Source: Polytrichum commune (taxonomy: Eukaryota; Streptophyta; Polytrichopsida; Polytrichales; Polytrichaceae). From it: DNA of 64,000 bases. Within the stretch, counting starts at the first letter, position 1, and the number at the start of each line of letters is the position of its first letter. The position numbers and the translations under genes were made by a program. The stretch covers positions 2,501 through 66,500 of the forward strand of contig OX485807.1 of assembly GCA_950295325.1 (NCBI GenBank), in the 5' to 3' direction. The notes under the pieces were generated by a model, which was not told where the DNA came from, did no database searches, and was given only the letters and a program-made list of their open reading frames with translations. Shown piece by piece: positions 49,741-62,500 of the stretch.

Positions 49741-49986
49741 GGCCGGGGATTCGTGGCACTCAAGTAAAATCATCCGTGCGGATGAAAAAAACGCAGGAAT
49801 CATCTAAATGACTATTTTTGGGCAATTTGATTCCGGAAATAGAGTCAAAGGCCCCGAATTAGTCTAGTGACGTCACATTCAAATGAATCGGCCCTCAACC
49901 CCATAGGGGGGCTTTTTTTATTGGAGCCACTTCATCCACGATATCTTGGATGGATGATTTTACTTGAGTGCCACGAATCCCCAACC
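49741..49986 (+). mobile_element. Mutator-like MITE with 35 bp inverted ends and 9 bp target duplication
   Basis: The left end GGCCGGGGATTCGTGGCACT continues to AAAATCATCC at 49775. The right end is its complement, differing at positions 3-4 (GGTT for GGCC). AATGAGGAG flanks both sides (49732-49740 and 49987-49995). Long inverted ends with a 9 bp duplication are the Mutator (MULE) signature. The interior is non-coding and includes a TGACGTCA palindrome at about 49868. Confidence 0.88.
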
Positions 49987-50419
49987 AATGAGGAGGGTAA
50001 GATACATGGAAATACACCCACTAGTATCCTATACCCATGGTATCTTGGAATAAGGAATGCCAAGCTTCTTTAATAATATGCAAACAAAGAGCAACTAGCC
50101 TGAAGAAATGTTTTACTCTACTTTGAATATTGACAAACACGAGATTGATTCTAGGGTCTATAATGGATCTAGAATATTGATGTCATACTCAACATTCAAG
50201 AAAATGAAAGGAATGGTAGCACATGTAGGTTAATGCAATGAAATGATGCGAACAATGCACACGGTATAAGCTTAATTAAGTTTCTTGGCACAAAAATTAC
50301 AAGAGGATATTCTTCACATAAAATTGTGTCAATTGATCGTGATTGATTAAATTAATATCAAACATTTTCATACAAAAGAAACACACACACACTCTCTTAA
50401 TGTACTCTATGTAGAGTCA

Positions 50420-52736
50420 TGTGAAACTCCATCTCTGCAAAATATGGCACAGATTTGAAGCCACTGTTGGTGGCCCAACAACGAATCAGCTCGTTTTCGC
50501 CGTCTCACCGTTTAGGGTGAGCGCGGTCGGTCGGTCGGGGCTCGCGTGGCGTGGGCTCCCAAGAGCGCCTGGCGGCACTTGGAAGCCTGGTGGCTCCGCC
50601 TGCGCTTCTAACCCGAGCCTCCCTTGACCTAGGCTGTCAGCCTACTCCCTCCCCTGCGGACTGGACTCCTCACCAATCCTCCCGCCCTTTGCATTTCAGG
50701 GTGGGTCGGTCAGTCAGTAAGTAATAATAAGTCGTCTGCACTTAGGGTTTGGGGGATCCGCCGAAGTGGGAACCTGTGGATTCCAGGATACTGTACAATT
50801 GTGAACTTAACCAAGTGTGTGTGAGTATTTGTCAACAGCTCTGGCACAGGGCCATAACTTAGACCGCCACAGGTACATTTGGGCGAGTAGAAAAGAAAGG
50901 CAGAGCAGGAGACGAAGAGCGAGTGATTACGACAGGGTGGCTATGGCACCAGGATTAGCTCCCACCGCACCATCGCCATGTGAGAAGAATCCCTCCCCTC
51001 TCCACGCTGATGTCGTCATTGAGTCGCAAATCTTCACCAAGAATGCACATACATGAAGTAAATCAATCTTCATATCTGGTCTTGGTGGCCCCGTGGCTTT
51101 ATTTATTTTTGTTGCTATTGTATTGCATCACTTCTTTTTTTCCCCCGTTTCGTCTACCCTAGCTTTATGCTCAAGCTCTTGGGTTCTAGATGGATTATTC
51201 GTTTCTCAAGAATGTGGAATTGTGGACATGCTCATAAATTGCACCGCAAGGTGCTTCCGTCTTGTCCTTGAAGTGTTTTGACTCGCTCACATCGTCATTC
51301 GATTCTCATCTGCGCACGCCGAGTCGGTGTTTGTAATGAGGTAAAGTTTGTGAAGGTAGCATTGAGATCGAAGTAAGTTGGACGTTTTGAGGCAGCAGCA
51401 GATGCTCCCACTCTTTGTGAAATTGTTCACCAGGATGACCGCACATTCCCAGACTTGGAAATTAAGCACGGAACAGGGAATTTTGGTATTATGATTTTTA
51501 ATCTTTTGTCTATTCTCCAAGCGTCTCCAGCACATTCCTTTTTCTTCAGCCTGTATCCTGTGGATTTTTGGGGTCTTTTGTTTGCGGAAACTGGGTGGTA
51601 CATGAATTGATTCAGACAAGCTTAGATTGACATTGAGAGAGCTATAACGGTGGTGCTCTTCAACCAGTGTGTGGTGTCTAGGCTTTACCCTCGTTTGCTT
51701 ATTCAGGACCTCTGGGATTGTGTAAATCTGCTCACTCTTTTATCCGGATACCTGAGTTGAATGGAAAGAGTATTAAATTTTCTTACAAATTGGACCATAG
51801 ATACAAGAATTTGTGTTTTGAAGGGTTCAGAACCATGGTTTGGTGCTTTGTTTGGGCAACTTCTCTCACTTTTAACTACTTTGAAGATTTTCTCACGAAG
51901 TTTTGACTCTTATTTCGGTTTCATAAATTCACTTTGATTTCCTCTTTCAAATGAGAAAAAAAAAACAGAAGGAAAAAGGTGGAAGCTTATTTAAACAGAG
52001 AAAGATCACTCTGTGTGCGACTTCAGTTAATCCTTGATCTTTTTGAAACTACCTTGTAATTAGTAACGCATCCTATAGCTTATCATTGCCACCTTTTCCT
52101 ATTTTTGCCAGGTCTTTTACTAGAGTATTAGTTCTTTGTCTGGTGGACCATATACTGCTGCCAACTTGCACAATTCAGGAATTAGAATGTCGAAGTACCA
52201 AGCCTGTTACTGTCCTGTTTTGCTACTGTGATTGTACTGGTTCATCAGGAATGGTAAGACGCTGATTTACCTCCAGCTCCGGCACAGATGCACGTATGGG
52301 CTTGTCTTAAGAAGTACCACTTATATGTACCAGAGGTAGAGCTTTACAAAGGTGACATGTACTTGGAGGAAGGGTGTGATTGTGCAGTCATTCATGGATA
52401 ATGTCAAGTCATGCTAAGTACTGATTCATGAGTTCTATTGCTTAATTCTCTCGGGTTCAAATTGTCAGCTACATTCAAAGGCTTCACATTGCAAGCAAAG
52501 CTGAATGGACCTCAAATCCATCTATGCACAATTTGTGTTCATTTTGGCAATTGCATTGCATATCAGGATGTATACCTGCTGATTTAGAGGCAACTCATTG
52601 TTCCAGGTGTCCCTCTAACTTGATTCTACATTATTTCTGCAATACAGAACTGTCAAGAGGAAGTGAAGACATTGCTATTGCATTGCACCAACTTTGCCTT
52701 GAACTTCTGGAAGGCTAGTTCTCTGTAGGGGTCAAG
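50420..52736 (+). promoter_or_regulatory. GC-rich leader and 5' region of the TOD1/MUCI70-like gene
   Basis: From about 50480 to 50990 the sequence is sharply richer in G+C and CpG than anything for tens of kilobases, with CGGTCGGTCGG and GGGGATCCGCCG, as expected of a plant promoter and first untranslated exon. Between 51000 and 52736 the DNA is pyrimidine-rich with possible acceptors (TTTGCCAG near 52112), consistent with a leader intron. I could not fix the transcription start or the intron borders. Small open frames here have no recognisable domain. Confidence 0.5.
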
Positions 52737-54270
52737 ATGGTCTGGCAAAGTGGCGCTGGAAAATGCAGGCATGGGCAGGGCTCTGCAATTACCGTGGTAA
52801 TAGAAGATAGTCCTGACAACGTAGACAAAAAACGGCGTCGACACATGCGGTCAATATTCTATCCATTGAGTCTCCGCCGATTGCATCAGCAGTGTGGGAT
52901 GAAACTGGTTGCAACAATTTGTTTCATACTCCTTCTGCTGGTTGCCTTTGTACAAATTGCAAAGCAAGGGAGAGCAGCACACCATCTTGTAGTGAAGGTG
53001 GTGAAGCCAAGCAACCTTAACAGGCTGGATAACCCTACACGGATGGTGGGTGGTGTGCGCCAATGTAAGCGAGCTTTCTTATATCAGCTTATCTATTGTT
53101 ATGTTAGCGTATTTGTTAGTTTCTCAATCTTGAAAGAAACTTATCACTTCAATTTTTGCTCTCATAACCTACTATATTCCTAGTTGCACTGGCAAATGAA
53201 TGAGTTGCACTATTTGCCTTTGACAGACTTCAATGTTTTCCCATTCTTGCATGATTGCGAGCACCTGACACATTGCAGTGTGTCTGCAGCTGCTTCCAGA
53301 GCATGAGATAGAAGAGCTTCAACTTCCGCCAGCCACACCTTCAGTAGTGAAGGAGTTGCAATACGTCACTGGTGATCAACATTTTGCTGGAGTACAAACA
53401 CCCTCTCAACGACTTACCAGTTTTGATGTAAAAAATATAATGCAGCTACACTGTGGGTGGTGTTCTGGCAGTGGATTTGACATTGATACAAGAGATCAAG
53501 AGTTCATGAAATCAGTCCATGTTGTGGTGATCACTTGCACGTTTGGCGGCGGTGATAACCTTTATCAACCTATTGGCTTTGTGAATGCCACTCTTTCCAA
53601 GGTGAAGTATGTTGCTTTCTGGGATGAAGTGACAAAGCAGAAACAGGAGGAAGCTGGTAACATTGTGGGGGAAGATCGCATGGTAGGACTATGGCGGGTA
53701 GTCCTTGTTCAGAATTTGCCCTTCGCTGACCAACGGAAGAATGGGAAAATCCCCAAAATGTTGGGACATCGGTTATTTCCGAATGCACGGTTCAGTATAT
53801 GGACAGATTCAAAGTCTCAGTTTCGGAGAGATCCCATGGGTGTGTTGGAGGCTCTCTTGTGGAAACCAAAAGCTGATTTTGCTATATCAGAGCATGGAGC
53901 ACGGAAGTGTGTGTACAAGGAAGGTGTTGCCATTGTGCAGAAGCATAAAGCCACACCTGAGGAAGTTGCTAAACAACTTGATGCGTATCGATCTGAAGGC
54001 ATGCCCGAAGATTTCCGTCTTGATGGTCACAAAGCTCTTGGAGAGGCTTCTGTCATTGTGAGGGAGCATACGCCAGCCACAAACTATTTTATGTGTGCAT
54101 GGTTCAATGAAGTGATGCACTTCACAGCCCGCGACCAACTGAGCTTCCCATATATGCTTTATCGGTTACGCGTGTTACATCTGAATATGTTCCCTGTGTG
54201 CACCCGGAAGGCTCTTGTGAACAGCCTGGGGCATGTAGGGAAGGCTAAACCATTGGTTAATGATGGCTAA
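52737..54270 (+). CDS. TOD1/MUCI70-type DUF616 glycosyltransferase-like protein, two exons
   Basis: Exon 52737-53064 joins exon 53279-54270 in phase across a 214 bp GT-AG intron, giving 439 residues. ATG 52737 is the first in frame. A basic stretch (DKKRRRHMR) precedes a single membrane segment at about 55-77 (MKLVATICFILLLLVAFVQI), the layout of a type II Golgi protein. From about residue 164 the DUF616 domain is complete: CGWCSGSGF, VVITCTFGGGD, NLPFADQRKNGKIPKMLGHR, IWTDSKSQFRRDP, FAISEHGARK, VIVREHTPATNYFMCAWFNE and RDQLSFPY, ending KAKPL. Arabidopsis members act in pectin side-chain or mucilage synthesis (MUCI70) and turgor control in pollen (TOD1). The C-terminus may be shortened by a frameshift. 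Confidence 0.92.
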
Positions 54271-54388
54271 TGCTTGGTGCTGCCCTCCAGCAAAGGCTAC
54301 TAAATTCAAGAATGAAATTAATGCGATGTGGGCATTCGGTGATCTAAAAGCTTCCAACTGGGTGGAACTCTTCAACAAAGGATTATAA
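54263..54388 (+). pseudogene. Possible out-of-frame C-terminal tail of the DUF616 gene
   Basis: One base out of phase with the DUF616 frame, and overlapping its stop, lies a 41-codon open stretch: MANAWCCPPAKATKFKNEIN then WAFGDLKASNWVELFNKGL, ending in TAA at 54386. The composition looks coding. A single-base change near 54255-54270 would append it to the protein. Part of it (54304-54346) is repeated in diverged form at 54391-54434. It may equally be chance in the 3' untranslated region. Confidence 0.3.
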
Positions 54389-56580
54389 TTTCAAGAATGA
54401 TAGTTATACAATGTGGGCGTTTGGTGATCTCTGAGCTCAGTGACTGAGCTTCACATCAACTTCTTGATGGAACTAGACTGTTGGTTGCACCACTCCAAAC
54501 AAATTTGCCCATTTTCTCATAAAATCCTCCCATGCAAACATGGAAGTCAGCAGGATGGGCTTCTCGAGTCAGAGCTACCTGCAATCTGAGGCAACAGCTC
54601 CAACAAGTTATCAGATCTCCCTAAAGTTGAGATTTATACTGCAAATTTTCGTAAACATGTGCCATAAATTTGAGCTACTCATGTGGTATCTATTCAGGTT
54701 CTTCTGGCAACTTATGGCTATCCAAAGTGGACCAGTTGTATGTATGCGGAAATTACCTCAGGAACTTCATTCTTTCGAGATCACCCCAGCTGGTAAGTTT
54801 GAAGATTGCAGAATTTGAAAGCTTTGGCACAATCATTTAATCAAGAGTATCATGAGGTCAACAAATACTTATTATACTGGTACACTACTTATTGTAGTTA
54901 TTTTGTCAACCTGGACCTGGACCTGGTGACTTTGAGATATATTCCAGGTGCCGAAGCTTTTGCAGATAGGTGTTGACTTGTGACTTGAGATAGGTGTTGC
55001 AATTTAATTGTTTAGAATATCAAAAACGATTTAGAGTGCAACATTGCACTAAAGAAACAAGGAAGCTGGATATGCACCCTCAAGAACTAGGAGGAATGTT
55101 TTCCACCAACTTTAGAATCATGAAAAACATACATGACAGACACAAGTCTGCTGATTATTCTATTCTCTATATCTCTTTTGATTTTTCTGGTTCTTACTGT
55201 GTTTTTTTAATGTCTATTTTGTATGGAGTGGCCCACAAGTTATTTTGCAGCATAGAGAACCCAACAAACATAGTATAGCTAGTATCCTGAGCAGATGGTG
55301 TGGATCCGTCAAATTCTGATAGCCAAAAATTCCCTATTGGTTTGGGCGATTAAGGTATGGGAACTTAAACCAATGCAGTTGTCATTGCGATTTTTTTTGA
55401 GTTGACACGGATGTCAAAATATATACCCGAAAACTGCTCATTGGAAAGAAACATGCAAAATGTGGCCCTTTGTAAAAGTCTTTGCAAACACAAGTTGGAA
55501 AATAAATCCTTTAATGGTTGTCATGGCCAGGTTCAGAGGTAGCATCCACAAACACATATCCAAATGTTATTGAAGCTCATGGATAATTGGCATTGTCTTG
55601 TGCTAAATGTCTCAATTCTCCTCATCCTTAAGAAAAAGAAAACTAGATATGAAGCAAAATCCATATCCCCATCTCCCTTTGAAGGCCATTCACACATAAG
55701 TTTTTTGAGCTCACGTATTGAAAGGACAAGCAATGAAGCATTGGAGATTGAGATACTATCTTCATACGGATTGTTGACCTCTTTTTTGAGTAATACCATG
55801 GCATGCACTCCCATGGTCGACTACGGTAGCTTATGAAAGACCACCGTTGATAACCAAGTTATGGATCATGGAATGTTGGAAATTGTGAGTCACATGTCTC
55901 CTATTAGGTGTTTATTGTAGGCTAGTGTTATCCTTACATGCCTCATCGAACCCTAACATCTGATTAATACCAAAATGGCATCCAACTTGAAAATGATGGT
56001 TCCTCCATTGACAAACAAATTTCTCATTTCATTGCAAACTTGAACACCTCATTCATAGACATAAGTTGATTTTTATTTCAAAACACTTATAAGTTGTATA
56101 TTTATTGAAGGGTCATTTTGCTTGAGCCAAATGAAAAGGGTGACATCAAAAATTGGTGTCGAATAACTTCCAAGTACAAAATTTTGTTGTTGTTTGAATT
56201 ACATAAACAAGTGCGCAAATCTATTTCCTCATTCTTGTGGAGTAGAGTTGCTTCTCAAATTAATTAATCGACATCCACCATAATTCCACTCACATTTGCC
56301 ACCTTATTCACTCCATCGATCAAAACCGCTACTATCTTACCTCATACAATTGGTTACAAAAGATTTCAACGCCCAATTGTATTTTGAACTCCATATATAA
56401 GCTTGTCATGGGTTCAGGCCACCATGTAACTCATTTTTCAACAACTTCCTTGCGTTGACTTGTGTGAGTCCTCATCAATGTTAAGACAAAATATCCTAAT
56501 ATCACATCATAGCCACACTGGTGTGACAAATCTAGTTTGCCTTTTGAATTTTTAAATCATTTTTTTGGGTGGGGGCACAA
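54389..56580. other. Intergenic DNA between convergent genes
   Basis: The 3' regions of the DUF616 gene (+) and the ASH-fold gene (-) face each other here. Open frames of 90-94 codons (such as 55564-55836) have no recognisable domain, and no repeat pair was found. Confidence 0.45.
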
Positions 56581-59500
56581 TCACTTTTTCTTCACACTTG
56601 ATTTGCTCTTAGAGTCCCTACGTGGCTCTGGAGCAAGGTCAAGGTCTAGTGGTTGGGGTGCATTTTCAACGCCCTCTCCCTCGAGCGCTAACCTGCACAA
56701 TGGGTGATCAAATTACAATGATTATGTATGTTACAAATTGTTGACCTCTTAAAAGAAGAAAATAATTTTCCATCAAATAAACGACTTCAATATTCAAGAA
56801 TCCTAATAGATGTTACACATATTTGATTAATATGGGGTTGAATATTGATGTTGCATGACATGCCTAGTGGAGCATACTTATATTGATCTCATTGAGAATT
56901 GGTGTACTTTTTTGTTAATATAATAGAAATAAAATAGAATTATTTGAATGTTGATACCAATTTAACATATTTATTTCAATGTTTTGCAATATGATAATAT
57001 TCTATGATATCATAATTTTTATGAGATAAACTATTTTTTGATATCACTATGATAATCAATGCATTCGTAATCGAGTGGATACTCATATTTGTCATACTTC
57101 AACTATTTACAAATTACTCAAAGTTTTGCACATACATAATTAATATGGACCACACCAATGACAATAAATGATGTAATATTGCCATTGACTTTTACTAACC
57201 TGCAACCTCTACCTCGATAAACCTCAATCCACACATTTTGCTTGTAAGTGATTGGTTCATGTGGAGAGAACACAATCGTCACAATTTGTTTATGAGCCAT
57301 GTTCATGTAGCCCTCCCGCCCAGGCAATCGTCCACTCTCTGGAGTTGCCTTCCAAATTACTGGCCATACCTTATTCAAATCCTTCAAATGGCTCTGCACA
57401 CACAATTCACAAATAGTTGCAAACCTCAAATTATTTGATAGACTCTATTATGTATCTAAATCAAGAATCTCTCTTAAATTCATTCATGTTGAGATGTTTA
57501 TGTGCAAGGTCTTTTGCACACTTATACATGTAGTGTGACATATACTACCGTAGGTTCATAGCTGGTCTGACACTAAATAATTCAAAAAACAGAAGTTGAT
57601 TTTTTTTGGAAATTATCATTTAATGTTGTTGAAATTTTTGAATTTCTTTTGAATTTCTTTTTGGAAATTATCACTTAATGTTGTTGAAAATGTAGCAAAA
57701 GTTGAATTTTTTCTATTTTAAGCCGAATGCAATTTTTCCACTTCAATTAATTATTCGACTAACATGTGTTGAACCAACTATGAACCTACGGTAATCACAA
57801 AATATTGCATCAAATTAATCTAGATGTGTGCTTGAGTATCACACATTAACATTTAGGTCACAATATTCATGAACACATACATTTAGTGAAATGCATGCTA
57901 TATTTACATTATATATGTCAATCTATCTATAAAATGAACTTTCATTCGGTGCTTAATATTCAATCGGTTACTACTGTTGGTAATATCCAATATCCACACA
58001 CATATTACCATTATTAAAGTCACAACATTATTATGAGTAGATATGAAATTCAATATAACACTCAAAAGATGAATTCATTTAAGAATACCAAAATTTTGAG
58101 AACACATTTCCTTCCAAAGATAATGGTGTAATGATATGAAGATAATGCACCAACGTCTAAATCCATAAAAGGTGCATAGAATCAATGATTTTGAATGATT
58201 GTTTGTGAAGGGGAAATAGATGATGACGGAATTTACCCAATCCACAAATCCATCTAACTTTGCACAATCGACCATGTTGAGGTGGCTATCCTCGGTAACA
58301 ATCCGCCATTCCAGAGGAACAAAACTGGTGTTGGAAATACTAAAATCCATAGTTTGTACACAATCTGGACACACCACAGACCCAAACCACAATGTTTCGG
58401 TCTGCAGCGTCACTTCCGGAAAATACAAGTTCACGTGCAAACAAATCACCTGCAACATGGATGCATGCAGTCTCAGTCTCATACCTGGCTTTTTGCCTTC
58501 TCTGCTTCCAACTAGTTTACAAGAATCGTCTCTCACAGTACATGGCCTTGAAGTTAGGCAAGTAATATCATGTCAATTGAAATTTTCCGGATGTAAGTGA
58601 GCTCGTTGAAATGATTTCTCCTAGTTTAAGTCAAAATTTTACTTTATTTTGAACAATTTCTTGCAGAGATTCAAAAATAAAAACATGCTCGTTAGTGACA
58701 TTGTTGATCAAAATATGTGCTACACATTCTAAGATGTGGTCCTTAAACTTGGATATGCTTTGATATAGATGACTTGGTCCAATTGGAAGATTTGTATTGG
58801 TTGATGCAACCTACTTACATAACACTCTCAAGTAACGGATGCATGTCCAATGCAAATGGGATGTTGGAGGTTGATATTAGGTTGGGCAAATTTGGCCCTA
58901 TAATTAATTAATTAATTTCAAGTAAAAGTCTTAGGCAGTCTGTAAAACATTTAAGAAACCTTGGGCAAATATGCATACGCATACATATTCATTTAGGCAC
59001 ATAGCATATCCTACATAAAATTTCATGTATTATAACTTACTTACGCTTCATTCATCCCTGGCGGCTAAGCACACAATGTTAACCTGGAGGGTTCAGGTTA
59101 AGCCGTCCTAGTGTGCTAATTAGGGTTGTGAATGTTTTTTCCAATTTTTTTTTAATGTTGTCATATTGCGCTCATGTTCAGTAGAGGTTGTTCCAACACA
59201 CCAAGTTTCTTAATATTTAAGCATTTAAATGGTTGTTTTTTCCCCTTCCATTTAGGCCATCTAGCCCAATAATTTTCAAAAAAATTAAGTTCAATTAATT
59301 TGAATTATATTCCCACCCAACCTACAATCTGCCACAATATGTAATCCTCAGGTATCCAGTTCACCTAAGAGCGATTCTATCGGGGACCATCTCTTCAATT
59401 GAATCCTGGTCGATGAAAGAAGGTTGTGTGTCCGAAGATATGCTATGACGAAGCATAGAATAATAGTCGAGCTTTGCCACTTGAGTATGCCCAGTCATGC

Positions 59501-62500
59501 ATATCCTCAAGGACCTCCATTCCGCAAACTCTACTCACGAAACTAGAACAACAAGAGAACATCCTCACACATGATTAATTAAGTACGCTATGGACGTTGC
59601 ACAACTCAACACCAACACAACAATGGTAGGAGGTGGCCAAGACCGGTGTTCGAATGGAGTGGAGGCATGGTGGAGATGGTACTTGTTCGTGGGTGTCTTG
59701 GAAGATGATGAGGAGGTCGCGCTCGATGACCTCGTCCAGGGGGTAGCAGTCACCTTCATGGACGAAGGGGCGGAAGCGGAGGACGAGCTGCAGGCTCCAC
59801 TCCCGGGGCAGCCGGAAGTGGCCGGCCTCCGCCTCCCGCGCCGCGGGCTCCTTGACGACTGAGAGCCGTTGCACGGCGTCCCCGCGCACCACGGGCTCCA
59901 CGATGCCATGGCGTGCCACAAACGTGTAGAATGGGGGAGGCACCACCACCGAGAAGAGGATGCGGTCGAGGTACGTGTTTGTGAGGAACAACGTCCTCGT
60001 GTCAAACCGAGCTTCCGCGGGGAGGCTTCCAAACAGTTCGAACTTTAAGGTGTCGTCCACGTTGCAATACAACCTGAACATATATAGAGGAGAACAATTT
60101 GTGTCGGTACACATGGTCATAGCATTGTAGGCGATTTGAAGATTTGTTGCTACGTGGTGGGAATTGCAACCCTCAAATTAGCCTTTGGAATTCCTGACAC
60201 TTCCAAATTATATATTTCTAGGTTTAATAAAATGTGAGTGGAGGATTATGTTGATATTCTCATAAATTGCTCTCAGAATGTTAGCATTTTACTCTACACT
60301 TATCCAATCCCTTTTGTTCAATCTTTTTAATTTTAATTTTAAACTTTGGAGCAAAAACTATGTGAAATTTCATTTTCTTGCACTTTCTTTCAACAAATTT
60401 CTTGATTTCATGTTCATCTTATGGCAAAAAAAGTTTATATTTAGAAGTGGTTTTAAGATAGATGGGTAGATTGATGGATAGATGTACTACCACCTATGGG
60501 AGAGCAAGTAATTTCGATGATATATTCTTTGCCATCATAAATCTATCCTTGCTCAATTTTGTGATTACTCTAGGGAGCGGGTGAGGGGCACTTAAGTATG
60601 ATGTGGATGGTACATTGCCAATTGTGGGCATAACCTTTGTGACTTAACCTTTGATGCATAATAGTGTGGCCCACATTATACACCATCACACATGAAAGTA
60701 ATGTGGGAATTACTTTTTGTATCAATCTCCCCATACATCCAAAATTCACATGTATTCTCTTTTTAGGGTATTAGATTTAGCAAAAAAAAAAAGGGACCAC
60801 TAGGGTATTATACAAGTGGGATCACACCACTAGGGTCTTCATGACGCCAAAAACCATGTAAAGACCACTAGTAGAGACACTTCCAAGATTTGTGGATAGT
60901 GAAGGATATATATTTATAGAGATTTGCCAAAATGCTTTCAATATTTTTATACTTTGTAAGTTTCTAGTAAACCATATTGTTGCTTTGTAAAAAAAACCTA
61001 AATTAGAGGCAATACCACAACATTGCATATATTGGGTCAGAATCAAGTCCATCCAATACCATACCCCTACCCCACTTGAGAAACTTCATGTGTGTTGATA
61101 GGATTACCCTTATGTTTTGAAATGAGGTCTTATCCACGCCATATGCATGATACCACTAACGCATTGGCGTCAAATAAAATAATATGAGTTAAACATTACA
61201 CTAAATAGGATATTTAGTGTTTGATTATATTTAATGTTGTTACCACCATGTCATGCTCAACACTAATCCTCAATTATTTGACAATTAATGTTAGAGGATC
61301 TGTTGGAATTCTCATTTTATCATTATTGTTTTTTTGGTTACAAATCCTTACTAACACTAAATTAAACATATAAATTTCACATATTACCATCGTTGATATT
61401 TAGTATTTGAGTTTACATTTAATGTTACTTCCTTTCATAGGGTTATTGTTATTTAGTGTCGTACAATCCACATTCTAGTGGTGTAGAGGACTTTGGGCAC
61501 TTGGTGGTTGGCTAGCTTACTTGGGCACAAGAAGGCGAGAGACGAGCGTGACACGCAATGGTTGGATGAGATCGATTTCGGCATTGGGAGTGAACGCGTC
61601 GGTGATGAGAGCGTCGGGGATGTCGATGGTGGCCATCGCGTACCCCGCCTCTTCGGTGAGAAGTCCCTTTGCCACCGACTCTTCGTCGTCGGAGGTGTCG
61701 GAGTCATGCTCCAACCGGTGAACTTTGGATCGTCTCCGTCCAAAGTCGGCCCACACGCCGCCCTTCTTGCTCACCTTGGACTGCTCAAGCTGCTCAAGAT
61801 GCATGTGACCCTCCAAGGACGTCTTGTGGACCAACAATGATTGGAATTGCGATGTGCGGTTTGAAAAAAATGTCACGACATGTTCACAAATATGTTTGGT
61901 GGAAGGCCGCCGGTAGACGTATTGTTTGTCAACTAGCTCAAGAGCGCTATCAAACTCAAATTTCGGGGCTGCTAGACGGCGCGAGAATTGGCCATCAAAA
62001 ATGCGTGTTCTTCCTACCAATGTTGCCTTGAATGTGGTGGCTTCTAATGATTGGAATGTTACCGCAAATTGGGAGCTTTTTCTTCCAAGTATCACCTACA
62101 TTCAACAACATCACATATATTAAATGGTGTGAAAGCCATATTGTGAGGACATATGAAAGTTTCTAATATTGTATCATTACTATACAAAATTAAGTTTTGT
62201 AGTTTCAATCTTTCATAATAATGATATGAGTGGTCATAATTTTGAGCATCTTTAAATAGCATAAATTAATATGCATAAATGACAATGTTGTTATTATTGT
62301 TTATTATTTAATTTGATTTTTCTAACTAACAAGAGATTGATAATTACTGACATATGATTCAAATAACCTGTTTTTTTGGAACAACGCGGAAAGGTGTAGG
62401 CTCATTCATTGGATCCAAATAATCCTTAAAGACAACATGCACATTGTCTTGATAGTCAATACCCAAATGCTCTTGTAAACAAACCTGCACAATGAACAAT

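Noticed and set aside
59073-59105. Hairpin TAACCTG..CAGGTTA as a terminator or small RNA
   Set aside because: A 7 bp stem in an intron is too little to support an RNA feature.
59565-60032. 155-codon minus-strand frame rich in Ser and Arg
   Set aside because: It is the out-of-phase shadow of the ASH-fold exon at 59683-60073, caused by GC-rich codons.
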